Positions 1 to 11,759 of a stretch of 64,000 bases of DNA are shown here, in pieces. A program made the position numbers and the translations under genes. How positions within the stretch are numbered: position 1 is the first letter of the stretch; each line of letters opens with the position of its first letter. Below the pieces are notes generated by a model. It was not told the DNA's origin and did not search any database. It worked only from the letters and a program-made list of their open reading frames with translations. Origin of the DNA: Phlebiopsis flavidoalba (Eukaryota > Basidiomycota > Agaricomycetes > Polyporales > Phanerochaetaceae); NCBI GenBank assembly GCA_035772785.1, contig JAOCPU010000013.1, forward strand, positions 246,001 to 310,000, given 5' to 3'.

Positions 1-2700
1 GTTCTGGTGAGCTAGATAACGGCTACTGCCAGTGCTGATAGAGTAGCCATGCAAGTCATTGTTCGATCTCGCCCAGTAACGGTACCGCGAAGTATTGAGA
101 TAATATCGTCATAGGAGACGATCCGTTCCCAAAAACGGTCGACCACTCGAGAGGCCACGAAACTAGGCATGTTGCTTCCGCCGCTAGGGAAGGCAAAACA
201 CTCACGCTAGAGTACGGCTTCGATAGAAAGGAACGCTTGTTGACTGTATAACAGTTCTTCTCTCCCTCCCCCCTCCGAGGGACAGTGTGACCATTCGCGT
301 GCGTTCTTCCAAATGTCCTGCTGGCAAGAGTCGGATCCGGTTCCGAGTACGGCGATGTAGCCAGATCTTTCCGGATGGCAAAAATTGCCCCCAATGGTCG
401 GTCCGGATGGAACCGATGGACTGAAAGCTCCTGGAAATGTCAGAATATGCTAGAACTGATATAAGTATATCGCTTTCGAGACCGGAGAATCGATTTTCCT
501 GGACTGAGGCGTTGTGAGTTCGGTCCCGAAAGACCTCAATGGCAAGGGGGCCCGTTAATTGCGTTCGTCCGTCCCACCACATTAGATTATGTATCCCGTC
601 GTAAGTGCAGTAGATTAGTAGAAAATCAACCCATAACAAAGTCCCCAGGCTGAAGGATCTAATGCGGTTACCGTAGCCCAGCAGGGTCGTTTATGTCCGA
701 CCCGTCGTGTGAGCCCGCTCCTGCCAGGGACATTGCTAAGAAGATGTGGGCCATTCGGGAACGTAGAATTCAGAACCACGAATCGTCGATCGACATGAGT
801 TCCTGCGTAATTCTGGAGACATCGGAGAATGACCTGGCTCACACAATGTTGCCATCGAAGCCTGCGCCCGTTGTGGATACGAAAGCCGGAAAGTTTCTGG
901 AAAGTATCTGTGGCCAAACCCTGTACCGAAACGGCGGAGTAGCATCATGGGATAGTAGAAAGTCCTCTTGACGACACAGTGTGATCAGCGTCGGTCAATA
1001 TGTTTAGGATTTTCGGCTGATGAAACTCATGAGCTTACGCGGGAAAACTTGGGAACTTAAACGTGCGGACATCTTCGAAGTCTTCGTACCGACGGCGTCA
1101 AGTGAAAACACAGTGACCGCATTCTGGTCTACCTAGACATGCGCGTTGAGCAACTACGAAGTCGTGTGCTGCATGAGAAAGTAGGGCATTGGAAAAGCTT
1201 ACACGTATTAATTTCCGTAGGTCTGCAGGCAGCTCGCGCTGCCAACTGTTTACGTTACCCAGTGAAGCAATCGAAGTGACGGCCCCTCCAGACGGAGTTA
1301 CCTAGCATATCAGTCCAACACATCTCACGACGTCTCTTGGACATAACGGCGAAGAAGCCCTGGACACAGGGTGGTACATCGAACACGCCTTCCCTATATC
1401 ATGAGATTCGAAGGCCGGCGTGTAGTAGACAGAACCTTGAGAGACTTCCCCCCCCCCACCTTACACGGTACCCTAGTCGGGGCAGAAATGAACCCACCTG
1501 ACAGCGCACTTCTGAATGTTAGAAAAGCAACAGACGTTATGTAACCGGTCCTGTCCTTGCGCCCACGCGCTGTCCCGCCCCCGGGGTTTCCCCCCCACAG
1601 CGGCGAGGCTCGGGATTGCCTGAACTGAGGGGCGCCGCAGCGGGCCCCGATTTGGGGCCCCAGAAGTCGCCGGCCGCCCGCGCGCTCCCCCGCTGTTGCG
1701 TGGCGATATTATAGCGTCCGACGCTGACGCGTTCATGTAGAGGGGGTTTCGGCGCACTCGGTGCGTTGGTGGTCCGAGTGTCGAAAAGTGTCAAATCCGT
1801 GCGGAGGGATTTTTTTTGGGGGGTTTTTAAAAGCTGGGTTTTGGTTGGGCGCACCGTCGTTGTCTGGGGTTTAAGGAGGGGTTTTGTCCGTACATGCTTC
1901 AAAGAGGGGATTGTTGGTGTTTAGGTTGGGATAGCAGGGTCAAAAAAAGGGTTTTTATGGCTCGATGATATACACATACAAGCTTCTGTGGCAAAATTTC
2001 TGGGCAGTGTAAGATCGAGTTCGTATGCATAGCCCGCACCGTGTCAAGTTTGTCCCGCAAAAGGATGTGTTTCTCCGCGAAATAAACTGCGTAGGAACTT
2101 GCCGGGATCTGATCGTGCCGCATATGGGTATCGTTCTCTTGGAGGTCCTGAGGTTCGACGAAGCGGGAGAAGAAAGACTCACTTTCATTACATCACAAGC
2201 TTAGGGGTAAAAAAAAAATAGGAGAATTAGCAGAACCAGATGCACACGACTCTATTATGGCACGCAGAAAACTCGAAAAGGAGAGTATAATATATCTCGA
2301 GCAGCTTGACAACGGGATGAGATGCAACAAACAAAACCACACTACAAACGTGCTCACGACTCACCAACAACCCAACGTTTCCGCTCCACCAAGATTGACT
2401 TGCGCTCGATCGAGTCCAAGCGCGATCCCACCGCCGGCGCCCCTCAGCCCTTCTCGCCTGCCTGTGGGCCAGCAGAAGCCAGCGGCTAGCGCGAAACGGC
2501 ACGCATCTGGAAAAATGGACTCTGTTAAGGAAGTATGTTAAGTAACATTATTGACTACTAGCACTGTTATCCAAGGTAACGCACCGTTATTCGTTGTTAG
2601 TTTTCACCTATCCCTAAGTACGCACGAACGGGCGGCTGACTCAGTCAACATAACCTCACGGCGTTTGGCGTCGCTGCGGTGATGTCATCGCGCTCCCTCA
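1..2700. other. No recognisable gene; low-information stretch
   Basis: All six frames hold only short open stretches (up to about 145 codons), and none shows a domain or motif I recognise. Near 1.5-1.75 kb the DNA is GC-rich, then a strongly G/T-skewed block runs from about 1786 to 1930, and a run of A lies near 2210. A 92-codon plus frame at 693-971 is hydrophilic and unremarkable. I read this stretch as intergenic or highly degenerate DNA. A short, intron-split gene broken by sequencing errors could be missed here. Confidence 0.5.
1786..1930. repeat. G/T-skewed low-complexity block
   Basis: The plus strand carries repeated runs of T alternating with runs of G, including eight T followed by six G, then several GGG/TTTT groups. 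The spacing is irregular, so this is not a canonical telomere repeat of the TTAGGG type. It could form a G-quadruplex on the plus strand. No gene is associated with it. Confidence 0.5.
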
Positions 2701-3799
2701 AACAACGTATAAATTCGGGCGTGCTGGCAACGCCGTCGGCCCCTCGCCCTCACTGTGTTCCTTTACCTTCGTTGACCTTCCACGCTTGCTAACACAGCCT
2801 CCAGCCTCATCTGCCTTCGCCCCCTCACATCTTCGCCCCTTGGTGTCTTGGTGTGCTGCCAGAAGGCCCTGCTAACAAGTTGCAGAATCACCCTTCGGTA
2901 GGGGCGTTCGTTCGCTATGGTTGTACATCGAGGTGTGTGTCCATCGGGGTGCATGGCCATCGAAAGTGCAACGTCCGTCGAGGTGTGTACTCGTTGGTTC
3001 ATAGTACTGTTCAAAGTCGCTCACATACAGGACTACTTGTGGGGAGCGGCCTCGATTACTTATGCCGGTGAGTCACCTGTCCTCTGTGCGCAATCAGCAC
3101 TTTTGACGACATCATAGGCTGATGGGTGCCTATGCCGTGCGATTGCGTGCACATACAGATAGTACCAGTGCCCTATGGTAATTCTGTACATCTGCTATGG
3201 AGGGCGCTATGGCTAACAAGAGTCTGTCCCACCAGTATGAGGTGGTCCGGCTCACCTCCTTACCCCCAGTTCCACATTTGCATGTGGTATATCGGTATGT
3301 CACAGACCCACACTTTACGATCTGTACTCAGTTGCTGACTACAACTTTCGACATTGTTTCTCTCACAGTACCATGGAGCTTGCTCCCGCGCTATCAAGGT
3401 GAGGTGAAGCGCTGCACGGTGTTTAGATTAGTAGTCGTTTTCCTGCTCAAGTACTGTGCATCATGTAATTACCTGCTGTAGTAGGACCAATGCAACATTT
3501 TTTAGACCTCCGTGTGCAGTGTGGCAGCTGTCGTTGTGCAGGCGCGTGAGCAAACACGAGTAAAGCAGTGACATACAATGGTGTTAATGCCAGAATGAAT
3601 TGAGCGGTAAAAAGCGCTAAAATAACGAAAATTAACGCTAAGTAATCGTGAACCGGCTGGGCATACCCAGGTATATAACATATTTCAGCTTTACTTCATT
3701 TAAATTACGTAGTATATGGGGCGTTAGTTGAACGTTACTTAACGCCGCCGCGTTTTCCCAGATGCGCCTTTCCTGTGCCCAGGACACACAGGGCCGCGC
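2701..3799. other. Intergenic, TATA-like site at 2708 but no convincing gene
   Basis: A TATAAA sequence at 2708-2713 is followed by a C/T-rich stretch, which is the usual look of a fungal core promoter on the plus strand. Downstream frames at 2853-3117 and 3126-3481 encode short peptides with hydrophobic patches. They could not be joined into a protein of a known family. A second TATATAA lies at 3672-3678. Confidence 0.3.
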
Positions 3800-4471
3800 A
3801 TGCGGAATAAGATTATAAGCAGAGCGAGCGTCCTTGGGTGGGGCGGTGCGCTTGTGTGTCCGTGTATACTGTCCCCGACAACCATGTTCTCCTTCGTTCG
3901 GGCGCAACCGTGGTGGCGAGAGGCCCTTACTGACTCTCTTGCTGGTTCTTTAGTTGTTGTGTGCGCTATCGTCGTCAAAGCGCAACGGGATGTCCATTTT
4001 TCACGGTGGGCGATCGTCTGTACGGTAATAATCGTGGTGTGGCTCGCCACCTCGTTGTGTCTGCACCCGCTGCAAACGCAGCGTAAACCCCCCTTCGCGC
4101 AAGTTACATCACCGCCGCAGGGTGCCCTCCCCATTCTCTCGGCCGGCGGCTTTCTGTGCGCCACGAGACCGCCGCGGTGCTTCGTGCTGATGTTCGTGCC
4201 GTTTTCTGCTAGGGCCCACAGTTTTTTAGCGGGCTTGAGGCGGGTTATCCACCTACGTTTTTGTCCAGTGGGGCGCAAGGGGCAAGGGCGGAGTGAAGCT
4301 GTGAGAGCTGGTGTTGTCGGAAAGGGGGGGGTTGGAGATTGGTGTCTCTTTGAAGCGGCTGGGGATTTTATTGGAGGGGTCCTGTGCTTGGTGAAAATTT
4401 CGTTGGTGAATGGGTTAAGGACGCATGGGTGTATGGTCAGCCTCTCTAGAGCCGTAAACGAAGTCGTGTAA
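3800..4471 (+). CDS. Possible small membrane protein, unrecognised
   Basis: This is an uninterrupted frame of 223 codons starting 122 bases after a TATATAA at 3672-3678. The predicted peptide has a hydrophobic segment around residues 46-60 (ending VVVCAIVV) and a second around residues 70-87 (IVCTVIIVVWLATSL). The second half is basic and less hydrophobic. No family is recognised. The opposite strand is also open over almost the same span (3739-4485), which is common in GC-rich DNA and lowers confidence. It may be a chance ORF. Confidence 0.2.
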   Translation: MRNKIISRASVLGWGGALVCPCILSPTTMFSFVRAQPWWREALTDSLAGSLVVVCAIVVKAQRDVHFSRWAIVCTVIIVVWLATSLCLHPLQTQRKPPFAQVTSPPQGALPILSAGGFLCATRPPRCFVLMFVPFSARAHSFLAGLRRVIHLRFCPVGRKGQGRSEAVRAGVVGKGGVGDWCLFEAAGDFIGGVLCLVKISLVNGLRTHGCMVSLSRAVNEVV

Positions 4472-4947
4472 CGTCTGATCAACACGCGTAGTCTAACAAA
4501 CGGACACGTATAGCCTAACTTGTGTATTTGCGCAATATAGCCAATTATAAATTACAATGAACGACATTCTTCTTCGACTTCAAACACGCATTCCAGGGTC
4601 CAACATCTACAATGCGCATCAATGCACAGGATCAATTCCATTGCAACGTCCAGCGTCCTCTGTGCGCAAACCCTACAGTCAGCGCGAGCACTCACAGGAG
4701 GGCCAGCCAGTGGCACTCACATCCTGCCCGAACACGCCGTCGTGGAAAAAGGGGCGTCTCAGCGACAAAGGATCCAAGGATCCTGACGCCTCCCACACTG
4801 CGATCGTCCTTCCACTTGCCGTAACCACGAGCCAAAGCAACCCAGCCACCCTAAGACAACAGTGACGGGCTCGATCGTGACGTGTGGTGGAACTATGAGC
4901 TGAGTACCCTTGAACCAAAGTCACGGCAGCGTTCGCGACACAAGCCA

Positions 4948-5121
4948 GTTCCCTATGTGCGGTAATCGCGGCGAGGCGAAAGCGGGGAAAAAGACAGCAC
5001 TTTACGCCTGGCGACGGGAACGTAAGATGAGCGATGGGCGGTTTCTTGTGTCTTAACAAATGGTGTGGTCGTTCGTAGAGGGGCTCGCTCGCGACGGAAC
5101 CGATGTTACGCCTTCGGGCTG
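4948..5121. repeat. Tandem repeat of 174 bases, copy 1
   Basis: The stretch opening with GTTCCCTATGTGCGG recurs 174 bases later. The shared block includes TAATCGCGGCGAG near the start and GTAGAGGGGCTCGCTCG about 125 bases in. The copies differ by scattered substitutions and small indels, so this is an old duplication. Confidence 0.75.
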
Positions 5122-5290
5122 GTTCCCTATCGTGCGGTAATCGCGGCGAGGTGAATGCGGAGACAAAGGCAGCGCCATAAGCCTAACTACGGCGCCGTAA
5201 CACAACGTAGACACGGTTTTCATAACGCAACGGGCGTAGTGGTCGTCCGTAGAGGGGCTCGCTCGCTCCGGAACCGGCGTGACGCCTCGC
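5122..5290. repeat. Tandem repeat of 174 bases, copy 2
   Basis: This is the second copy, directly abutting the first. GGTCGTCCGT at 5241 corresponds to GGTCGTTCGT at 5067, exactly 174 bases upstream. I saw no third copy on either side. No coding function is evident. The minus frame is open through both copies, so a similar peptide motif appears twice there. Confidence 0.75.
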
Positions 5291-8200
5291 ACCTTGCGCC
5301 TTAGCCTGCACTCACCGTGTGCTCCCAGCGCAACAGACAGGTCGCAGAATCGCGACTAAACCCCACAGGGGGTGCGAAGGCGGACGCGTGGTCGACGGCC
5401 GCTGCGAGGGGCCTGGCCAGAGCGAGAGCGGTACGGCATCACTCTGCGGCGTAGCAGACGTGCCCTGTATGTGGGAGTGTCAGAAAGGGGGTTAGATGTG
5501 TAAGAAAATGCGCACAGGCGCGATGTAGCGTGTGTCGTGTACGTACACACTGGGCGCAGACCCGCGGAGGAGATTGGACGCGTCGTGGCCGCTGGAGGTG
5601 CGCAGCGTCAAGACACGCGTGTTACACCGTCCCACCGCGTCGTAGACGTGTCGTTTGTGACTGCGGGCGTCGGTGAGTGCCTTTTATGTGAGAGCGGCGT
5701 GGCGTACACGACGAACGCGTCGGGCGACATGGCGGTAGAGAACCACGGAGCCCGCGCCGGCTCGCCGGCGCATTGACGCGCCCAACTGACGCGCCCTCTT
5801 CCGGCGCCTAGTACACCTTGTGTCTCCCGCCCACGATGATGATGACGTCTGCGTCGAAACGCAATTCCAAGAAGCTGCATCGAGGCAGGGAGGAATGAGG
5901 TCACCCGTGCGACGCCAATCACTGGATCCAGCGACAAAAATTGCACTACTTGCGCGCTGCAGGGCACCCCGAAACCCCTCCGACGCAGATCGTGGGCTGC
6001 GACGTTTTTACACGCACTGAGCGGACTGGGGATGGGTGCGTTTCAGTGATAGCATGAGCAGCGCTGGGTGGGGGTTAGTTTACCTCTCCACACAGCTCTC
6101 CGAGGGCGGCTTGTTGAGAAGCCAGACCCCCGCGCCGTCTCATGCGGTGTGCTGGATGCCCTCGATTCTTGGCCGCGAAACATGGGGTCCTGCATCCGGA
6201 TCTCTGTAATTATCGCTCTTATGAACCTAATATCTTGCATACGCAGTGTAAATCTTTCTTATTTTATACCGCATAATTTAGTGACAGCATATCGCAGCGC
6301 AGCTCGCCCCGATTGACCCCCAACCGCGTCCATCCATCACGGACTACGCACGGACACCGTGCGAACAACAATGGCTTCTAGTTTCGCAACCCCCGCATCA
6401 CGAGCGAACACCACCGCACTGTTGTGCGCACACGCGTTTTTCCAACCAATTCCCAGGCACACCCGAATACCGGACCGATAGGCCCTCTGACTCTCGACGC
6501 GGCGTCAAGCAATGTGCCCACCCTCCTCCGAACCTGCACCTGGAGGCCAAACTCCCGTCCAGGCTGACGAATACGCTCCCCGCACAGGGAGATAGGACCG
6601 CGACGCGGGAGCGTCATACCGCCTATATCCTGCAATGTATCAGAGGGACACGGGTTGCCCTCCTGATTGGGATGGAACGGCGCTCGGAGGGCATTGTCTT
6701 TCTGCCCTATCCACGCCGACGCGCCTAAACTGCGACGCGCTGCCCATGCGTCCGCCCGCGTCTGTAGAAGCACGAGCGGGCTGCGCCGTGCAGACCAGTT
6801 GACGAGGAGCCAGGGATCATCAAGACAAAGAAAAAACTGATACCAAGTATGTTGTGTCCATGCATATCGCGTTTTCTCTAGCTATCACTTGGACAGGGGC
6901 GCGAAGCAGGCAAGCTTCGCCCCGCTAGAGCCGCACCCGCCCCTCCGGGCTCTCCTCACAGCCCATAGCTAAGGAACTCCCCAACACACACACGCGAACT
7001 ATCGAAAATCAGCATTGGCGCACACGCCCACAGCGGATCGCGCGCAGATGCAGATCGTCCGAGGGGAATGGGCGTGGTGCAGATAGGCTGGCGCGGTGCG
7101 GGGGAGACAATGAGCCGGGGCGCGAACGTGGGTAGTGACTCGCGGAGCGCAGGTTGGGAGGGGGCAGGGTCGAGGGGGTCTGGATGGAGGTGCAGAGGGA
7201 GAGAGCCAAGGGCGAGGGAGGGTCCCGTCAGCTGCGGCTCGCTGGGTATGGGCATCGCGAATGTGCGGCAGACTCACGTCACTACACCGAGATGTATCAA
7301 AACGACCTACGTCAAAGCCGTATGCTTCGTAAAGCACCTCGGCGCGCGGCCTCACCCCACCCAAGATGCGTGCTCAGGAGTAGTGAGCCCGCGAAGAGAC
7401 GACACAGCCTCGCCCTGTTCCCCTATCCCCCCTGTGCACCAGCCCCGCGCCGAGGGGCCATTCCCATTCAGTCGCGCTCCCGGTTGGTGCTGTTATCGGA
7501 CAGAGGCGACCAGCTGCCGCCGAACGCGGGGAGGAAAGCGGCGACGGGGTGTGCTGGTTCTTTTCTCAAGTGCGGAACGTGGGGGCGTGTTGTGAGAAGG
7601 TGGCGGAATATACCGTGCACCCCCCCCCCCCTGCGAAGAGGAGCAGTTCGCGAGTCCTACGGTGGTAGGACGCCGAAGCATATCGAACACGCGAACCGAG
7701 GGCCAAAGGATCGGGACGAGCACCGTCGCGCAGTCCAAGCGCCGTCGAGTCGTCGCAACGTGACTGACCTGCAGTTTATTCCTCTGCGATAGCAAAAGGC
7801 ACTCCAGGATCAATACCCAGCGCGCAGCGACCGCAGTCCAGGCCCGCCGTAATATGCTGGCCCACGCCCGACACGCGGAACCCAAAAAAAAAAACAAAAC
7901 CCCCCACGCCAGGCAAGAGTAGCGGAGAGCACTAACAACAATGCCACGGCCCCGTGCCCAAACGTCCAAAGAACCAACACGTCGACCAGATACGAAGCGT
8001 CGCGTCGCGACTCCCCACAGATCACACCCCTTCCCCTCCTCCTAACCGCCCATGTCCCTGCCCCGACTGATCCATGCGCCTTCATCACGCACTTGGGCAG
8101 CGCCGCCAACCTCGATGCGGCCCCGCGTGGTGTCGACGACGGCGCGCGCGTGCTGTGCGATGTGGGCCAATCGAAATTGTGCCACCAATCCGGCATTTGC

Positions 8201-11200
8201 CACTAATTGTATCGCGCTAGGACGGGGCAAGAAGAAACTGCAGGACAGACGGCGTGTGTTTGGGGTTAGAAGGATCCAGCGCGGGGGGACTCACCGCAGT
8301 GGGTTGTTTGGTGAGAAATAAACCTGCGGTCCGAGAGGTAAGGTCCGAGCTTGGAGAGAAAAACAAGAAGAAAGCGTGAGGCTTGAGGTGCCTAGGGAAG
8401 AAGAGCGCGTGCAGAACGCAATCTTATCGCTTGGGAAATGGTTCAAGAACACGAGCCACGAAGAGAGCTCGTGCGTTAGGTTCGGCAAAAGCGAACGACG
8501 AAAACGCGACGGGATCACGCACACCATCCGTCCACGTCCGTAGCTGCATCGACGGGTGAAGACCGCTGTCCACCACGAAAGATTCCCAAGTGTTCTGAAA
8601 CATATAGGCAGAACTGGTACATAGCCTCTAAATTCGAGGAGCACACTAAATCAGATGTGTGCAAGGCGAACCACTTCGTGCACTGCGGGAGCGTCGTAGT
8701 TCTTTAGCTCCCTTTCCGCCTATTCATGCATACACAAACCAGCTGTTTGATTGTACAATCTACAGACAAGTGCTTCTAAGCAATGTACATACAGAGCGTC
8801 CAAGAAAACGGGGGGTGCTGGAACCGACTCATGCGTCATCTGACGCTGGGGGACGCGGAAGGGGCGATACGAAGCCCTACCCTGCGCACGGGCTGATGGG
8901 CATATGATGACGAACGATGCAACGCGGCAGGGGGGCGAAATGCGCGGCGAAAGCTCGTCACGTAGGCCAGCGAAGCGGCGAGTGGGAAGGCGACTGCCTG
9001 AATCGAACCGGTGCATGGATGGGTGCGTCGCAGATCGGATGGGTGCCGCGGCGCGGTGGTGGGACGCGAAGCACCGAAGTGCGAGTCGGGGAGGTCTAGG
9101 TTGCGGGCACCCGTGGGAACGGCCGCAGCGTGCGGTTTTTTTTTTCGATCAGACAGCGCAGAGGGCGGTGCACAGGGCCGCCTGATGGGGCTTGCGTGCG
9201 GCGACTATGACTACGCCGGGCGTGCGCTCCGGATCCCGAGCGCGATCCCGAGCTTGCGCGAGTGGACACGAGCCCGAGCGGATAAAGTGGGAGCCACAAC
9301 ACGGCTACGGGTGCGCATGCACGCGCGCGGCGCACGCTACACGCCGAATGCGCGAAGGGCGCGAGTTGATAGGGTGTTGGCATGCACTGCTTCGTGGGGG
9401 GCGCGCGGTACTCCTTCCTGCGTGTTCTGCGAGGTTTTCGGCAAGTGACGTCGTGTACGCGCTGCGTTGCAGCGGCGTTCGTGCGAGAGCTGGTGGGTAG
9501 GAGGAGGCCCGCAAAGGTGCCGCAGCGGGGGTTTAGTGTGGCGACGGTGCGCGGGCTGTAAACGCAGGCAATGAACTCCCACGCTTCGGTGCGGCGGCAA
9601 AACGGCGCTGCGCACGCATCTTGGCCGTCGGAGAGGCGAGATTCGCGAGCTCTACAGCCCTGTGGTCGAGTCCGCCGCTCGTGCGCTGGCTGGGTAGTGC
9701 GCGCACGGGCGGCGTGTCCCGCGCCCTTGTGCGTGCCGAACTCGTCTCCGTCGATCCACATGTCCTGCGCGCGAGGGCAGCCCTTTGGAGGCGGGGGCGC
9801 CGCGCCGGGCGAGAGCAGCTTGTCGAGCAGCGCGGGGAGCCGATGAGGCGCGGCCGGGATAGGGGTGCTCCTCGGGGCGGAGGTGCAGGGCGGGTGTTGC
9901 GCGCCGAGGCGCCGGCGGGGCAGCGCGGGTAGGGGGGCGTGGTGGGCAATGGTGTGTGCTCCGGGGCAGGGAGCTTGGGGACGGTCGGGAGGAGGCCTGC
10001 TATGGGGTGTGTAGTATAGGCAGGGGTACGGTAGCCAAGGGACGGGTGGCGTGGATGGCGTGGGGCAAGGGTATGGTTGGTGCGTCGCTGTGGAGCGGAC
10101 GGATGGAGGCTTTAAAGGCTGAGCGTGCGGCCCCACCCAAGGATGGTACGCCCCAAGCGGCGAGAAGCCAATCGGCCAGATTCAGATCTTGCGGACTGCT
10201 TTACGATCCTCCCCCCCGTGCGCGTACTGGTTATGTAAGCGCCTGCGGGCATCTCAGGATTTGCATCTTGCCGCCCGCTAATTATTCGTGCGCGCACTGC
10301 GCAGATGGCAGCCTTACGCCCGTCCGCGCCGTCACGCAGCCGGGCATGGCAGATCCGAAGCAGACAGCCGTTACTTTCCGTCGCAATCGCTGTCCCAAGA
10401 GTCGAGTGCGCTTGGTCCCGCATCCTTTGTGCCCCCCATCACCGCAGCGGCAGAATTTCCACCCACACGCGGCGATGCGAGCATGAACGCCCGATCGCCG
10501 TCCTTGTCCCCAACAACGTTTCGTCGCACCGCAAGCAGCCCGTGCTCCCCCGCACACAGCAGCAGCGCGCGTCGTCGGCTCCATGGCCGCTCCGGCACCC
10601 CATCCTCAGATCCTCGCCCATCGCGCGTAAGCGAATCCCCCGAAATCAGCCACCAGTCCCGTTCGGGCCTAGTCGCTGAGGCCCGCGCCCAAACGGGGGC
10701 CCCCCGCCCGCGTCCTGGCTCCACAACGCCTACCGCAGTCTATCCGTCCCTCCTCCTGCTGCCTATTCTAGACGAGAAATCGACGTGCGCTTGCCCAGGC
10801 CACCGTGCGCTGTGCAGCTATACATCCCTACCGGCCGTGCGTCCTGCCTTCCCGGCTATCTCAGCGCACACAAGCCCCCCACTTCTGTCAGCTTGTGAAA
10901 AAAGAACGCTTGTCAAATCCAACACGCACACCTTCTCGCCCCATCACCACCCTGTCACGGCGGCGGCGGTTCCTCTTCCTTTCCTTGGTGGTTAATTGCG
11001 CCGCATCCGAGGGTTCTGGGGATTCCGGATAGCTGCTGCTGAGTGTGCGCTCTCACGCTCGATAAGCTGCTGTCCGTGTAGCGAGGGCAGAGCTCTTCGT
11101 CCGCCGTTGATACCGGGTGGTGTCGATGGCTATCGCGTTACAAACCGACGGCGCGCAGCGCGCGCCCTCCCTGCAGGGCCAGCAGGCAGTGAACCTCCTC

Positions 11201-11470
11201 CCGCCTTTTCTTGTTGTTCGCCCACTCGCTTAGCTCTCAACAAACACCCCGCGCCGCCCGCCGCCGTTTCGCAATCACGTTGGACACGCACTCCTGGGTT
11301 CTTTGCGATCCGCCACTCGGGCGCCATCGGGTGGGTAGTGCCTCGCGCAAAATAGAACGCACATCGGTGCACGCCCGTCCCCGTCGACGTGCGCTGGAAG
11401 GCGGGGTGGCGCGTGGACCCCTGGTACTGCTCATTAATCACCGCGGGTTCTTTGGACGCGGGGATGTTGG
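5291..11470. other. GC-rich gene-poor stretch, nothing recognised
   Basis: Long open frames occur on both strands (for example 346 codons on minus at 9096-10136, 212 codons on plus at 7154-7792). Their translations are rich in Pro, Arg, Ala and Gly, lack any motif I recognise, and overlap equally open frames on the other strand. That is the expected behaviour of GC-rich non-coding DNA. A run of 12 C lies at 7620-7631. No transposase, reverse transcriptase, tRNA or rRNA signature was seen. Confidence 0.5.
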
Positions 11471-11503
11471 CGTTTTGAATGCCGGTCGTGCAGGAAGACG
11501 ATA

Positions 11504-11540
11504 GGATTCCTGACATATGTGCTATGTTTTGTGTCACGTG
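11504..11540. repeat. Direct repeat, copy 1 (200-base period)
   Basis: GGATTCCTGACATATGTGCTATG here corresponds to GGATCCCTGACATATGCGCTATG at 11704, exactly 200 bases away. Similarity continues weakly beyond this core on both sides, where a GA(A/T)TC-type edge and a CACTG-containing segment recur. This is consistent with a diverged tandem duplication. Confidence 0.6.
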
Positions 11541-11703
11541 CGGTACGGACTTTGACGGCGAGGCAGTTGTGCGACGCGCGCGTGTGAAAATCGTGCGTGT
11601 TTGTTCTCAATTCAACAAATCGTTGTTCACTGGTGGAGGGCACCCTCGAAAATGCCGATCTTGGGCAGTGGATGATTTGAACTCGATGTACGGGAAGTCG
11701 ATG

Positions 11704-11740
11704 GGATCCCTGACATATGCGCTATGTTGTGTTTCTTGCT
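11704..11740. repeat. Direct repeat, copy 2 (200-base period)
   Basis: This is the partner of the repeat at 11504. The minus strand reads through both copies with a similar short peptide (HNIAHMSGI) in two different open frames. That is a by-product of the duplication rather than proof of coding. Confidence 0.6.
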
Positions 11741-11759
11741 TCGACAGCAAATAAATAGT

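Noticed and set aside
1786..1930. Telomere repeat
   Set aside because: G/T-rich but no regular TTAGGG-like unit, and sequence continues on both sides.
9096..10136. 346-codon minus frame
   Set aside because: Pro/Arg/Ala-rich without any motif, equally open frames on the other strand, and no promoter or intron signals. Expected by chance in GC-rich DNA.
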